Source: Rhynchopus euleeides (Eukaryota; Euglenozoa; Diplonemea; Diplonemida; Diplonemidae). From it: a stretch of DNA of 64,000 bases. The position numbers and the translations under genes were made by a program. The stretch spans positions 496,001 to 560,000 of the forward strand of contig OY723318.1 in assembly GCA_963210315.1 (NCBI GenBank), given 5' to 3'. Below, in pieces: positions 46,723 through 56,992 of the stretch. Every line of letters starts with the position of its first letter. Within the stretch, counting starts at the first letter, position 1. The notes under the pieces were generated by a model. It did no database searches and was not told the DNA's origin. It was given only the letters and a program-made list of their open reading frames with translations.

Positions 46723-46830
46723 GGGGGCCTTCGCTACCAAGTGTGACTGAGTGAGAAAAAGTGAGCCACGGCCCACTTCCCCTCACTGGCTGACGAGCTG
46801 TGACGAGCCGTGACTGGTAGCGAGGGCCCC
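46723..46830. mobile_element. MITE (copy c)
   Basis: A 108-bp element, GGGGGCCTTCGCTAC to GTAGCGAGGGCCCC, with CCAT on both sides (46719-46722, 46831-46834). Its core is nearly identical to copy b apart from a short GACGAGCCGT-type duplication. Confidence 0.82.
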
Positions 46831-46924
46831 CCATTGCATTGTTTGGAATCCATGCGGATCGTGGTGGGGTCACTTTGGTGACCGAGGTACCAAGTCTGGC
46901 CCTTTAGAACACCTTCAAAAAATT

Positions 46925-47078
46925 TTCGAAAAACCAAAACTTTGTGTCTGCAAATCAGAAAGGGGAGAGAAGAACCAGCGGGTATTCGTCGATCGCGAGA
47001 ACACCCCACACGCCTGCTGCGGGTGTGGTGTGTCCTGCATGATCTGCATAGCAAAGTTTCCTGCGTTGTTAGCACAAC
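46925..47078 (-). repeat. Dispersed repeat D, short-CT copy
   Basis: The inverse of 54597-54796: TTTGCAGAC-type tip, then GAACCAGCGGGTATTCGTCG, CGCCTGCTGCGGGTG and TTGTTAGCACAACTCCAA. Only a few GA units stand where the other copy has a long CT run. Confidence 0.8.
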
Positions 47079-47202
47079 TCCAAAAAAAAAATAATTACAT
47101 GTAAATAATAATCGTATGTAAACAATACATGTAAATAATTTTATGTAAACAATAGCTGTAGGTAAACAATAGGTGTGAGGGGGGTTTACTACAGTAATGC
47201 AA

Positions 47203-48028
47203 AAAAAAGATTCACGTGTATGGGTGTGTCGGGGACAGGTGGGTGTGGCCAGGGCTGTGCCGTGAATATCAGACAGAGGGGGGGGGTTGCGAAGACGGGA
47301 GGGGGAGGGGCGAAAAGTGCTGTTATTTATTTTGCCGTGCAATGGCTTAGCCTGCTTTTGCCCCATGTCAGTGGATTAAGGGGGAGGGGGGGGGGGGGGA
47401 GAGAGAGGATGTTCGGCTATCGTCTGTGAGGGCGGCACGTCCAGGAAAGACCGGTGCAGGAATATTAGAGAAGGCGCGAATAGCAGGGATCATACACTCC
47501 ACCCCCCGCCCCTCCTCCCCCGCCCCCCATACAGGCGTGCCGGTCAGGACTAGCTACAGCTGTGGTGGCATTTCGTTTCCGTCACCCTCCACCTCCCCCC
47601 CCCCCTCAGCCTCAGTTGGAACAATCAATTCTACATTATACTCTCTACCCATCTTTAAAAAGTTTCGCCCCAAAATAAGATGGAACGAACCGTTTTGGAG
47701 AAACGGAACAACGCCCGCAGAAGGGTTCCAACAATAGCCGCCCGAGACGGGGTCTGTGGTGGAGAAGAAATCGACACGCGCCTCGGGGCCTGCGAAATGG
47801 GACGGAGGTGCGGCTCTCTGCATTGCGGCATTTCGATTTGTGCCCAGGCAAACCATATCCAAATTGCACCTGCTTTACTCTCTTCTGTTCCATTCATTCT
47901 CGTTGCACTGCATTGGGGGGGAGGGGGTGACGAGAGAACAACCAGACCGGCATATATTGGAGACGGCTGTGCCCGAGGCGAAACCAGACCACTCTCAGTG
48001 TCCGGGGGGGGGATTGTTTTCTCAGAAT
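47203..48028. other. Intergenic DNA, no gene recognised
   Basis: Poly-G near 47378-47400 and poly-C near 47506-47525 and 47597-47605. Overlapping frames on both strands at 47554-47897 show no domain. Confidence 0.45.
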
Positions 48029-48926
48029 CAGGGGATAAGATAGGTCTGGTTTTCCGGTTTTCAAAACCAGGGTTTCCCGGTTCCCGGTTTTCTGGAGGAA
48101 AAAAAAAAGGTCGATCTCATTTTTGGCGGTTTTTTTGTGACTTTGGGACAGTAAAACAGTCAGAAAAAACGCCATAAAAAAATAGAAAGTGACCCCATCG
48201 TGATCCGCACAGAGCTCAAATAGTCCAAAGAAGGCAGAGAAGCGGAGAAGAAAAAATGGACCTAGCGGGTGGCCCGGTGGGTGGTGATGCCCTCGTCATG
48301 CAGGTCTCTTCTGTTTTGAAGGTGCACACATGGTGGACTCCAGCCACCATGTCTAAGAGGGAGTCTAAGACTGCAGTCTGTACTGGAGACGGGAGTCTAT
48401 TTTCTAGCTAATTTACGCTCAGACTCCCGCTAGTTGAGACTCATGGGAGACACACGGTGTACTCCAGCGGAGGTAGGGTAACCTCCGCTGGAGTTCACCG
48501 TGTCGTCTGCCTCTGTGCAGCGTCACTCGGTGCCATCGAATACATGGCGACATCCCACCAACTCGAGACAGATCTGCTTGTCTGGAGGGCTGAGACGAGA
48601 ACACGAACGACTTTCAAGCAGTCTTGAAGGTCGCCAAGCCTATTGGGGGCAACTCACAGATGAGATTTGTTTGTTGCCTGTCGTCACAGCTGGGGAGAAA
48701 GCAGGTGCCCATCTCCTCGATAACGGAATGTGTGCAGAGATCTCGTGGACCCTTTGGCCATTCTGTCGTGCACCCACTCCACCCACAACGCACACCTGTC
48801 ATGAGTGGTCGCTCCCCCGTCCTCCTCCACCCTGAAGGTTGAGCCCTCAAGGACCAGTGATCTCCTGCTGGCCGGGCTGCGATACAGCGAAGCCTTCCTA
48901 CTTACAAGCGAATCCAGACTGTAGGG

Positions 48927-48987
48927 AACAGATGTTCACTACCGTGGCCTCCGGCGGCTGGGGGGCTCCGCCCCCCAGACCCCCCTG
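48927..48987 (+). repeat. Hairpin module (in hAT-like copy 2)
   Basis: Single unit, same position in the element as 36104-36163. Confidence 0.85.
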
Positions 48988-49133
48988 TGTAAAAACAATG
49001 CACCAGACCGGTTTTTTAGCCGAGAGTCCAAACTTTCAAAGCAGCTGCTGCGCCTGCCCCACCAAGCAGCCTCAGTACGACAGGACGCGCGCAGGCACCG
49101 GGCCCTCTCAGATTCTGGGAGGGTTTGCGTGGG

Positions 49134-49158
49134 TCGCGCGCGCCGAAGGCGCGCGCGA
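49134..49158. repeat. GC hairpin with GAA loop
   Basis: Same 11-bp stem as 36311-36335 near the right end of the hAT-like element. Confidence 0.9.
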
Positions 49159-49229
49159 AAAATTTTCAAAACCAGAAAAACCGGAAAACGGCGCCAGAAA
49201 AAAAGTCTATCTTATACCCTGCTCAGAAT

Positions 49230-49965
49230 TTCTGCCAAGAAAAAATATCGTTCAAATTGATGAATCAAATCGTTCAAATACATCCATACACCACCCTCTG
49301 TTCTTATTTCAACACACCACAATGCACCCTCCGATGGGCCCTCGCAGATATCTATTGATATCTGTTGTTCGGACACAGAAGAGCCATCCTGCAGGCACTC
49401 GGAAAGGCGAGTACCTGCGACCCCTCTCGCCAGGGGGGGCACCATGAATAAACACGGCCAAATTATCGTTCAAATCGTTCAAGGCTAAGGCGAGGGGGAA
49501 TGGAGCAGGCACGCATGGGGGTGACGGGGTGCTCGGATGTGCTCCACTGCTGCATAAATGTTCACATCTCGCATGTGTTCCAGGGTGTTCTCAACGAGCA
49601 GGCCTTGATGCCACCCAGCAGTGGGGCACGGGGTGAGCGCCCCTCACAGCCTCCTGTGATGCCGTTGTCGTGGAGTGTAAACCCTGAAGAGAGAGCGCAG
49701 CCGGCTCGGGGGCCCTCCGACCGACATCGCCGTGCCCCCAGCCCCGCACTCACAAAAAGGGTCGTGATTCAGTCGAACAAGTTTGCCTGAAACCGTTCAA
49801 GAAATAAATGGGTTCGAACACAACCCAACACACACTGCCACTGCCCCACCCCTTGCCTGCTTCCGACAGAGGGGAGGGTATCGGGATCGAGGGTGGATGG
49901 TGGAGGGGTCGGCGGTGAATTATCCTTCTTGCTGCAGTTCTGAATCCGGCGCGCCATTTTTTTTG
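49230..49965. other. Intergenic DNA, no gene recognised
   Basis: AATCGTTCAA and TCGTTCAAAT words at 49250-49280 and 49455-49485 belong to the dispersed motif seen near 12450 and 29640. No gene is seen. Confidence 0.45.
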
Positions 49966-50177
49966 TACTAGTTACGAGCGACGAAGCGTAGCGAAGTCGC
50001 GAAGTAACGAAGGAAACCGTACGACTGAAGCTTTGGATTAACACCTTCATGCCACTTCACAGGGCCTCGACACAGCCTTGAGACAGCAAGTGTGCGCTCA
50101 ACAAAAAGTAGTCCGGAACTGTTCTCCCACAGTTGCTGGGCAGGGTGTCTATAATAAAGCGAAAGGATTACGATTTT
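49966..50177 (+). repeat. Dispersed repeat E
   Basis: Full copy, ACTAGTTACGAGCGACGAAG to AAAGGATTACGATTTTTG, nearly identical to the 8748 copy including its T-rich leader. Confidence 0.8.
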
Positions 50178-50557
50178 TGTGTGGTGAATATCATCCTATT
50201 ATTACAGGAGAACCTCGATCCGCCCCACCCGCCCCACCCGCCCCCCTCATCGTTCAAGATAATGAATCCAATAACTGAATCTGGGAGGGTCTGGGAGAAC
50301 CCCTCATGCCAACCCAACAGCCCCGCCCTCCCACCCCCCTCCGACCCTTCGGGGGGGGGGGGGGGCTGCGGGGGCACGGTGGGATCTTGTAAATTTTACA
50401 TGTATAACTACAAGTATATACATGTATTATACATGTATAATACTTGCATGTCAACTATTATACATGTATAATACATGTATATGCCTGAAATATACATGTA
50501 AAATACATGTATATCAAGTAAAAATACAAGTATAATACTTGCATGTCAACTATTATA

Positions 50558-51364
50558 CCGTAAACGGAAAAAGGGTGGACCGTAAAAATGTTCCAAGTTC
50601 CCAAAAAAAGGCCAAACGTTCCATCTTTTTTACGGTCCACCATTTATTGGGACTGAATATGGAAAAGACAATGTGTTTTTCGCCCGCGGGCTGGTGGGTT
50701 GCGGGGCGCGGACTGCGGCCTCCACGCCGCAGACTCCCGCACGTAGGCCTCCCGACCTCCCAGCTTTGGACCCTCCCTCCACCACCGCAACCAACACCAG
50801 CAAGAGAAGCAAGTCCTCCCTGCGTGTGGAAAGGGCACGATCACCACCACTCACCTCGAGACTCACCCACCACCACACCTCGAGAAGTGTAGTACCATGC
50901 AAGGAGCGTTCCGGTAGAAGTAAAAGTAGAACCTGCTGCACGAGCCCACAAAAGCAGCCACAGTACGGCAGGGCGCGCAGACAGAAGCTGAGACCACCGG
51001 GCTCCCTCCAGATGTAAATTCGTGAATCAGTGCCCGGAAAATTCAGGGAAATCGTACTCCTTTAGTGTAGTACACCCTGCAGTAACTGTGGGAGAACAGT
51101 TCCCGGACGATGGTGAGCGCACACTCTGTGTTGAGGCCCTGTGGTGTTAATCCTGCAGCTTCAGTCGTGCGATTTCCTTGGTTCCTTCGCGACTTCGTCG
51201 AAGGAATTCGTAAAAAAACCGCCAAGTCCACTATCCCAACCGTAAAATAGGTGGACCGTAAAAATGTTCCAAGTTCCGGAAAAATCCCATTTGTTCCATC
51301 TTTTTTACGGTCCACCTATAGTACGGTTCACCTTTATTACGGTCCACAATATTTCCGTTTACGG
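50558..51364. mobile_element. TA-flanked element N1, copy a
   Basis: An 807-bp element with ends CCGTAAACGGAAA and the inverse, TA on both sides. GGTGGACCGTAAAAATG repeats next to each end are likely binding sites. The interior contains an inverted copy of dispersed repeat E and proline-rich non-conserved frames. Confidence 0.87.
51037..51222 (-). repeat. Dispersed repeat E within N1a
   Basis: Inverse of repeat E, from AATCGTACTCC through AGGCCCTGTGGTG to CCTTCGCGACTTCGTCG. Confidence 0.78.
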
Positions 51365-51672
51365 TACATGTATTTTTACTTGATATACATGTATTTTACA
51401 TGTATATTTCAGGCATTTACATGTATTTTACATGTATCATACTTGTCATGCAAGTATTATACATGTAAAATACTTGCATGACAAGTAAAATACATGTATA
51501 ATACTTGCATGACAAGTAAAATACTTGCATGCAAGTAAAATACATGTATTTTACTTACATGCAAGTATTTTACTTGTCATGCAAGTATTTTACATGTATA
51601 ATACTTGCATGACAAGTATTATACATGTAAAATACATGTAAATGCCTGAAATATACATGTAAAATACATGTA

Positions 51673-52475
51673 CCGTAAACGGAAAAAGGGTGGACCGTAA
51701 AAATGTTCCAAGTTCCCAAAAAAAGGCCAAACGTTCCATCTTTTTTACGGTCCACCATTTATTGGGACTGAATATGGAAAAGACAATGCGTTTTTCGCCC
51801 GCGGGCTGGTGGGTTGCGGGGCGCGGACTGCGGCCTCCACGCCGCAGACACCCACACGTAGGCCTCCCGACCTCCCAGCTTTGGACCCTCCCTCCACCAC
51901 CGCAACCAACACCAGCAAGAGAAGCAAGTCCTCCCTGCGTGTGGAAAAGGCACGATCTCACCTCGAGACTCACCCACCACCACACCTCGAGAAGTGTAGT
52001 ACCATGCAAGGAGCATTCCGGTAGAAGTAAAAGTAGAACCTGCTGCACGAGCCCACAAAAGCAGCCACAGTACGGCAGGGCGCGCAGACAGAAGCTGAGA
52101 CCACCGGGCTCCCTCCAGATGTAAATTCGTGAATCAGTGCCCGAAAAATTCAGGGAAATCGTACTCCTTTAGTGTAGTACACCCTGCAGTAACTGTGGGA
52201 GAACAGTTCCCGGACGATGGTGAGTGCACACTCTGTGCTGAGGCCCTGTGGTGTTAATCCTGCAGCTTCAGCCGTACGATTTCCTTGGTTCCTTCGCGAC
52301 TTCGTCGCGAAGGAACTCGTAAAAAAAAACCGCCAAGTCCACGATCCCAACCGTAAAATAGGTGGACCGTAAAAATGTTCCAAGTTCCGGAAAAATCCCA
52401 TTTGTTCCATCTTTTTTACGGTCCACCTATAGTACGGTTCACCTTTATTACGGTCCACAATATTTCCGTTTACGG
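51673..52475. mobile_element. TA-flanked element N1, copy b
   Basis: An 803-bp near-identical copy of N1a with TA on both sides, inserted at another position of the same host element. Confidence 0.87.
52151..52322 (-). repeat. Dispersed repeat E within N1b
   Basis: Same internal position as in N1a, so this copy moved with its host element. Confidence 0.78.
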
Positions 52476-52682
52476 TATATCAAGTAAAAATACATGTATA
52501 ATAGTTGACATGCAAGTATTATACTTGTATTTTTACTTGATATACATGTATTTTACATGTATATTTCAGGCATATACATGTATTATACATGTATAATAGT
52601 TGACATGCAAGTATTATACATGTATAATACATGTATTATACTTGTAGTTATACATGTAAAATTTACAAGATCCCACCGTGGG

Positions 52683-53124
52683 TGCGGTTCAAACGCGCAA
52701 AAAAACCCAACTGAGGCCCGTCCGCTGTCTGGCCCCCGTTTCATTTCACGCATATAGCCAGTTGATACCGGCTGATCCCAACATAAATGTGAATAAGCCT
52801 CAGTGAGGTGTGCCGTGGGTCTGTACACCCCACCCCCACCACCCACCACCCACCCCCTTACCCCCACCAAGGGGGGGGGCATGTATGATCCTTACACCGG
52901 GGTTTTTCGGCCAAAATCCTGAAAATTTACTCCGGCTTTTTTTCCTTCTCCTTTTTTCCCCGCCCCCCCCCGTTTTTCCGCCTTTATTTGCATTTTTGAG
53001 CTCGGTGCGGATCGTGGTGGGGTCATTTTGTTTTCACAGCGCCCGTCACAGCCTATGTCTGCATCCGAGGAAATCGCGGAACTTTGACGAAAACCTGGCG
53101 GTAGCGAAGAACCCCCCACAAGCC
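52683..53124. other. Intergenic DNA with H fragment
   Basis: CCACC-rich DNA near 52835-52870 and a fragment of repeat H near 52995-53030 (GTGCGGATCGTGGTGGGGTC). No gene is seen. Confidence 0.45.
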
Positions 53125-53438
53125 ACAGGGGGGTCTGGGGGGCGGAGCCCCCCAGCCGCCGGAGGCCACGGTAGTGAACTTCCGAGCTGAACTCGGTGTG
53201 GATCGCTCCGACATCAGGTCGGAACCCAGTGTTGCGCGGGCAGAAGCAGTCAGACGAGTGTGTTGGTGCATTTCCTCCTCTGTATGTATTGGAGGAAATC
53301 GCCAAACTTTGACGAAAACTTGACGGTAGCGAAGAACCCAGTCGCATAAGGACAAGCCAGCACACGCCGCTGGTCTGCATGGGGGGTCTGGGGGGCGGAG
53401 CCCCCCAGCCGCCGGAGGCCACGGTAGTGAACATCTGT
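53125..53438 (-). repeat. Paired hairpin module
   Basis: Units 53125-53182 and 53380-53438 in inverse orientation. Each is followed by GAACTCGGTGTGGATC and ACATCAGG words, so the repeating unit here is about 255 bp. Confidence 0.82.
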
Positions 53439-54123
53439 TCCTTCCAAGATGAACTCGGTGTGGATCACTCCGACATCAGGGGTAGGAACCCAGTGCCGCG
53501 CGGGAGGCAGTCACTGGAAGCCAGGTGGAGGCCATGGTCTGTGGGGGCGGGCCCACCCAGCCCCCACTTCCCCCATTTTTGGCCCCATTTTTTTTCCTCC
53601 CGAAAATGGCTTTACTTGAATCGTTCGAATCCGTGGCTCACGCCATGGTATTTCTTTTTCTCCAGAAATTTTATTGGTCCATGTTACTTGGCTCAGAACC
53701 AAAAGGAAAAAAATAAAGGAAAAAAATATATTTTGGCCGAATCTCTTATACTTACTCCGATTTAGGATCAGACTTGGGGGGGGGGTTTTTTTTTCGCCCG
53801 ACAGCGCCGACCCTCTCAGAGTCGACGATGCCTCGCGCAGCTGGGCCCACCACGTTGTTGCGTTATATTTTGCTTTGTTATCCCCCACCCTCCACCCCCC
53901 ACGTACACAGCGTCCGATGCACAGTGCGGCTTTTCAGGTGATGTGTTGCTCTCAGCCCTGCCCCCACCGCCCCTGATGACGCCTTCCGCACAACCGCATG
54001 GGATCCGCTGGCAGTTTGCCGAGGGGGGAGGGGAGGGAGGGGCATACAGTTTATTTCTCTTTCAGCACACACACTGCGATGTGTTGGGTGGAAATTGCCG
54101 CGTGATCTTCTGGTTCCTGGCCC
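53439..54123. other. Intergenic DNA, no gene recognised
   Basis: Mixed DNA with a G/T run near 53776-53792. No domain-bearing frame. Confidence 0.4.
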
Positions 54124-54405
54124 GTGTGTGTGTCCCCCCGCCCCCCCTCGCCCGCAACACCCGGTGACCTCAAGTTGCAGCATGTGTTGACAGTGATATG
54201 GTACCCTCAAGAGCAGGTGCTGTGTGAGCTGCTACACTGCTATAGTGAGATTTATTGTGTGGATGATGCCCCTGAATGCATCACCCTTTTTCACTCCGCA
54301 GAAATCACGCAATCTGGGGTCGTCTGGGGCACCACTGAGTGTGTTTCAGTGAAGAAATCGCAATATGAGGCGATGCTCGTGCTGTTTCCACACGACACAA
54401 AGTAG
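54124..54405 (+). CDS. Hypothetical ORF or 3' exon fragment
   Basis: The last 80 codons have balanced, protein-like composition ('TVIWYPQEQVLCELLHCYSE', 'VVWGTTECVSVKKSQYEAML') and end at a stop at 54403-54405. The upstream part is C-rich and looks non-coding. An AG acceptor could lie near 54173-54180. I recognise no family. It may be a 3' exon or an old gene fragment. Confidence 0.25.
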   Translation: MCVSPRPPSPATPGDLKLQHVLTVIWYPQEQVLCELLHCYSEIYCVDDAPECITLFHSAEITQSGVVWGTTECVSVKKSQYEAMLVLFPHDTK

Positions 54406-54596
54406 TCACGTGTGTACAGTGTGGTAGCATAAGAGTTCGCGGTGCGGCCTACACTGAACAAAGAAGGGTTGGCGGTTGTGCGTGGAGGCGTCATCACACG
54501 GAAGAAGAGAAAAATGAGGGAGGGAGGAGGCGGGTGCAGACAGCACAAGGCAATCGCAGTAGCACGCCCTCACCTGCCATGCATCCTCCCTATATT

Positions 54597-54710
54597 ATTG
54601 GAGTTGTGCTAACAACGCAGGAAACTTTGCTATGCAGATCATGCAGGACACACCCCACCCGCAGCAGGCGTGTGGGGTGTTCTCGCGATCGACGAATACC
54701 CGCTGGTTCT

Positions 54711-54778
<68 letters not shown>

Positions 54779-54796
54779 CTTTCTGATTTGCAGACG
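54597..54796 (+). repeat. Dispersed repeat D with expanded CT tract
   Basis: TTGGAGTTGTGCTAACAACG through TCGACGAATACCCGCTGG, then a CT run of about 60 bp (54714-54776), then CCCTTTCTGATTTGCAGAC. The inverse copy at 46925 lacks the long CT run. Confidence 0.85.
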
Positions 54797-55306
54797 CATA
54801 GTTTTACAGCATCCCCGCCACACAGCACAGACCCGGTCGTATCGCCGAATATCGGGATAACAACAAACCACCGCCCTGCCCTGCATAGCGGCTTGAGTTG
54901 AGACTTGGGTTCCCTCCACACACACAAACCCCACACACCCGACCGCAATATCGACCCGGCTGGCCTAATTTATCGGCGCAACCCCACCCACCCCAACCTC
55001 ACACCCAGGCACCTTATGCCCCCACACACATGCTGCTCACGCGGTTGCAGGGGGGGGGCTGTCAGGTGTGACGACTCAGCTGCTTCACCCCCCCTCCTCT
55101 CTGTGCATCCGCATAGCCCTCCCCTCCCCTCCCCTCCCCTCCCCTCCCCTCCCCTCCCCTCCCCTCCCCTCCCCTCCCCTCCCCTCCCCTCCCCTCCCCA
55201 CGCCTGGCTGTCCCGAAAACACGGCGGGGCTTCAAAGGGACGCAGGGGCTGGGCAGGCCGGGGCAGAGGGCCCACACGCCCAGGCCTGCAGGCCTGGTGA
55301 GGTGCA
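54797..55306. other. 5' flank of the RS-rich gene, with (CCCCT)n
   Basis: A CCCCT minisatellite of about 17 units lies at 55113-55198. About 45 bp at 55241-55286 (GGGCTGGGCAGGCCGGGGCA) recur inside the next gene at 55574-55612. Confidence 0.6.
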
Positions 55307-56098
55307 ATGCTGTACGAACACAATGGGAGGAGGTTTACCACAGCGGAGGCCATGCTGCGCAGCGCTGCCCGGAACGGTGTCGACGTCTGCGACGCGTCCT
55401 TTCTGAGGGGCATCCGCGACCAGGAGGATGCGTACCGTCTGGAGCTTGTGAGGAGCGGGCGCGTCCCACGCGCTGTCGTGTGGGATATGTCCATACCGCA
55501 GCTGCGGAAGGCCGCAGGGGAGAGGGACCGCGTCGCCCCCGACACCCGCGCCCTGTCCAGGCTGATCGCCACGCAGGGTCTGGGCAGGCCGGGGCAGGGG
55601 GCCCACACACCCACCACCACCACCGCACCCCGCCGCGACGCCACCATGGGTCGCGGGGGAGTGGCTGCGGTGGGTGGTGGTGGTGGTGGGCACAGCGGTG
55701 CACACCACCCCCCACCCCAAGAAGGCCCGTCCCGCCCCCACAGGGGCTTGGGGGGGTGCAGGCGGGCAGAGGAGCCGGTGCAGCGGAGGCGGCGGGGGAG
55801 GAGTGGCAGCAGCAGCAGCAGCCTCCGTGGGAGGCGGCGCAGCAGGCGCCGGATAAGGTCCAGCAGTAGCGTCAGCGGCAGCGGCAGCAGGGGACGGGGT
55901 GCGGGTGCCACCGCCAGCCCGGAGGATGTGCGGCAGCGGCGCAGCCCAGATCGCGGCGATGTGAGGCAGCGCAGGCGGCGGCGGCAGGAGGGTGGCAGGG
56001 ATGAGGAGGGGCCTCCTGAGGACAGCCGCGACAGGCGGCACGGCGGCGACCGCCGCCGGCGCAGCGGGGCTGCTCGATGCAGAGAGGGGCAGAGTTGA
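55307..56098 (+). CDS. Arg/Ser-rich protein of unknown function
   Basis: 263 residues. The first 90 are ordinary folded-protein composition ('MLYEHNGRRFTTAEAMLRSA', 'WDMSIPQLRKAAGERDR') and I cannot place them in a family. A Gly/His/Pro-rich linker follows. From about residue 160 to the end the protein is Arg/Ser, Arg/Asp and Gly rich ('RRRRGRSGSSSSSLRGRRRS'), like the low-complexity tails of SR-type RNA-binding proteins. No RRM is present, so a splicing role is only a suggestion. The ATG at 55307 is the first in frame, and CTGCAG|GCC just upstream could be the transcript's acceptor. Part of the linker duplicates the 5' flank, so the linker may be intronic or recently gained. Confidence 0.55.
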   Translation: MLYEHNGRRFTTAEAMLRSAARNGVDVCDASFLRGIRDQEDAYRLELVRSGRVPRAVVWDMSIPQLRKAAGERDRVAPDTRALSRLIATQGLGRPGQGAHTPTTTTAPRRDATMGRGGVAAVGGGGGGHSGAHHPPPQEGPSRPHRGLGGCRRAEEPVQRRRRGRSGSSSSSLRGRRRSRRRIRSSSSVSGSGSRGRGAGATASPEDVRQRRSPDRGDVRQRRRRRQEGGRDEEGPPEDSRDRRHGGDRRRRSGAARCREGQS

Positions 56099-56451
56099 GT
56101 GTCGGCAGGGGGTGGGGTGGGAGGGGAGGGGGGGCAGGGGGTCTGGGTGTGGGTTGTGGGGGTGCTGACAGTGGCCTACACGGTGGACTCCAGCGGGGGT
56201 AGGGTAACCCTTTTCGGGAGTCTCAACTAGGGGGAGTCCAACTCCCGCTAGCGGGAGTATAGACTCCCGCTAGCGGGAGTCTATACTCCCGCTAGGGGGA
56301 GTCTGACTCCCCCTAGCGGGAGTCTTTTCACCTATTTTCACTCATTTTTCCCATGATACCTATGCAATGTGGCACTCGTCACTGAAGTACAGCCACACCA
56401 AACGAAACGGACGTTTCCACCCATCCCAGCTCGCAGACCTGATTCACAAAA

Positions 56452-56832
56452 ATGGGGAAGACGACAACGAAGCCGGCAGCGAAGCCGGCGGCAAAGTCGA
56501 TTAAGAAGAAGAAGAGCGCAGAGAGTCCCGAGGCTGCGGAGGCGACGAACATTGTGCATGATTTTTGCACGGCCTTCCCTGTTAAAAAAGGGGGCAGTGT
56601 GCTGACACTGGGATCCATTAGAAGGCTCCTAGCAACGGTGTTGAGCAAGGAGCTCCACCAGCACAGCACCCAGGTGGCCAACGCAATCATCGCCATGTCT
56701 TCCCTGACATGGATAAGTTCGCTGTCAGGGAAGTCGCAACGATGCGGAAGGAGGGCGCTCTCCGTCATATACAAGGTGGAGGCGAAGTATGGCAAGGTGC
56801 AGGATACAAACGTGTCGTCGGGGGCAGCCTGA
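56452..56832 (+). CDS. H2B-like small basic protein
   Basis: 126 residues. The tail 'MGKTTTKPAAKPAAKSIKKKK' is like an H2B N-terminus. Residues 51-80 ('LTLGSIRRLLATVL' then 'SKELHQHSTQVANAI') follow the H2B C-terminal pattern LT-x3-I...L-x2-EL-x2-H. 'NIVHDFCTAF' at 33-42 may be what remains of the long second helix. The first helix and loop of the histone fold appear to be missing, and about 45 residues follow where H2B normally ends. A clear acceptor (CCCAGCTCGCAG) lies 15 bases before the ATG. It sits between two left termini of element J, which suggests capture by the transposon. It could be a divergent functional variant or a fragment. A non-histone basic protein is the main alternative. 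Confidence 0.5.
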   Translation: MGKTTTKPAAKPAAKSIKKKKSAESPEAAEATNIVHDFCTAFPVKKGGSVLTLGSIRRLLATVLSKELHQHSTQVANAIIAMSSLTWISSLSGKSQRCGRRALSVIYKVEAKYGKVQDTNVSSGAA

Positions 56833-56992
56833 AGCCGCGAATGATCGCGACACGGGCGAACGGCTTGGCACCGTGGGTCTGGATAGATGCTGGAGTTCGG
56901 CCGGGTGAAACCGGAAGTCGCAGCAAAATTTGCCCCCCCAGATTTCTTCCTCAAACCCACCCGTGGGCTGATCCGGCCTTGCACGGTGGACT

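Larger units (their letters stand above)
43479..47202. mobile_element. Putative outer element U (GTAGTAAAC/TATTGTTTACC ends)
   Basis: The left end has GTAGTAAACGGGGGTCACAG then CTATTGTTTACC. The right end has the inverse of GTAGTAAACCCCCCTCACAC then CTATTGTTTACC. Next to both ends are ATGTAAACAATACATGTAAA words. It would host the nested hAT-like and piggyBac-like elements listed below. The exact tips and any target duplication are unclear. Confidence 0.5.
48029..49221. mobile_element. hAT-like element, copy 2
   Basis: A 1193-bp near-identical copy of the element at 35200, with the same CAGGGGATAAGATAG / CAGGGTATAAGATAG ends and its own perfect 8-bp target duplication CTCAGAAT (48021-48028, 49222-49229). 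Differences from copy 1 are a few substitutions and small indels, for example GGGGAGAAAG added near 48694. Confidence 0.93.
50375..52680. mobile_element. CACTA-like palindromic element B, copy III
   Basis: Ends CACGGTGGGATCTTG and the inverse, flanked by GG on both sides (50373-50374, 52681-52682). Without the two nested elements it is about 692 bp, like copies I and II. Copies I and II give the uninterrupted sequence at both nested sites. Confidence 0.8.

Noticed and set aside
55335..56041. Antisense frames opposite the RS-rich gene
   Set aside because: They are proline-, alanine- and histidine-rich shadows of the GC-rich sense strand.
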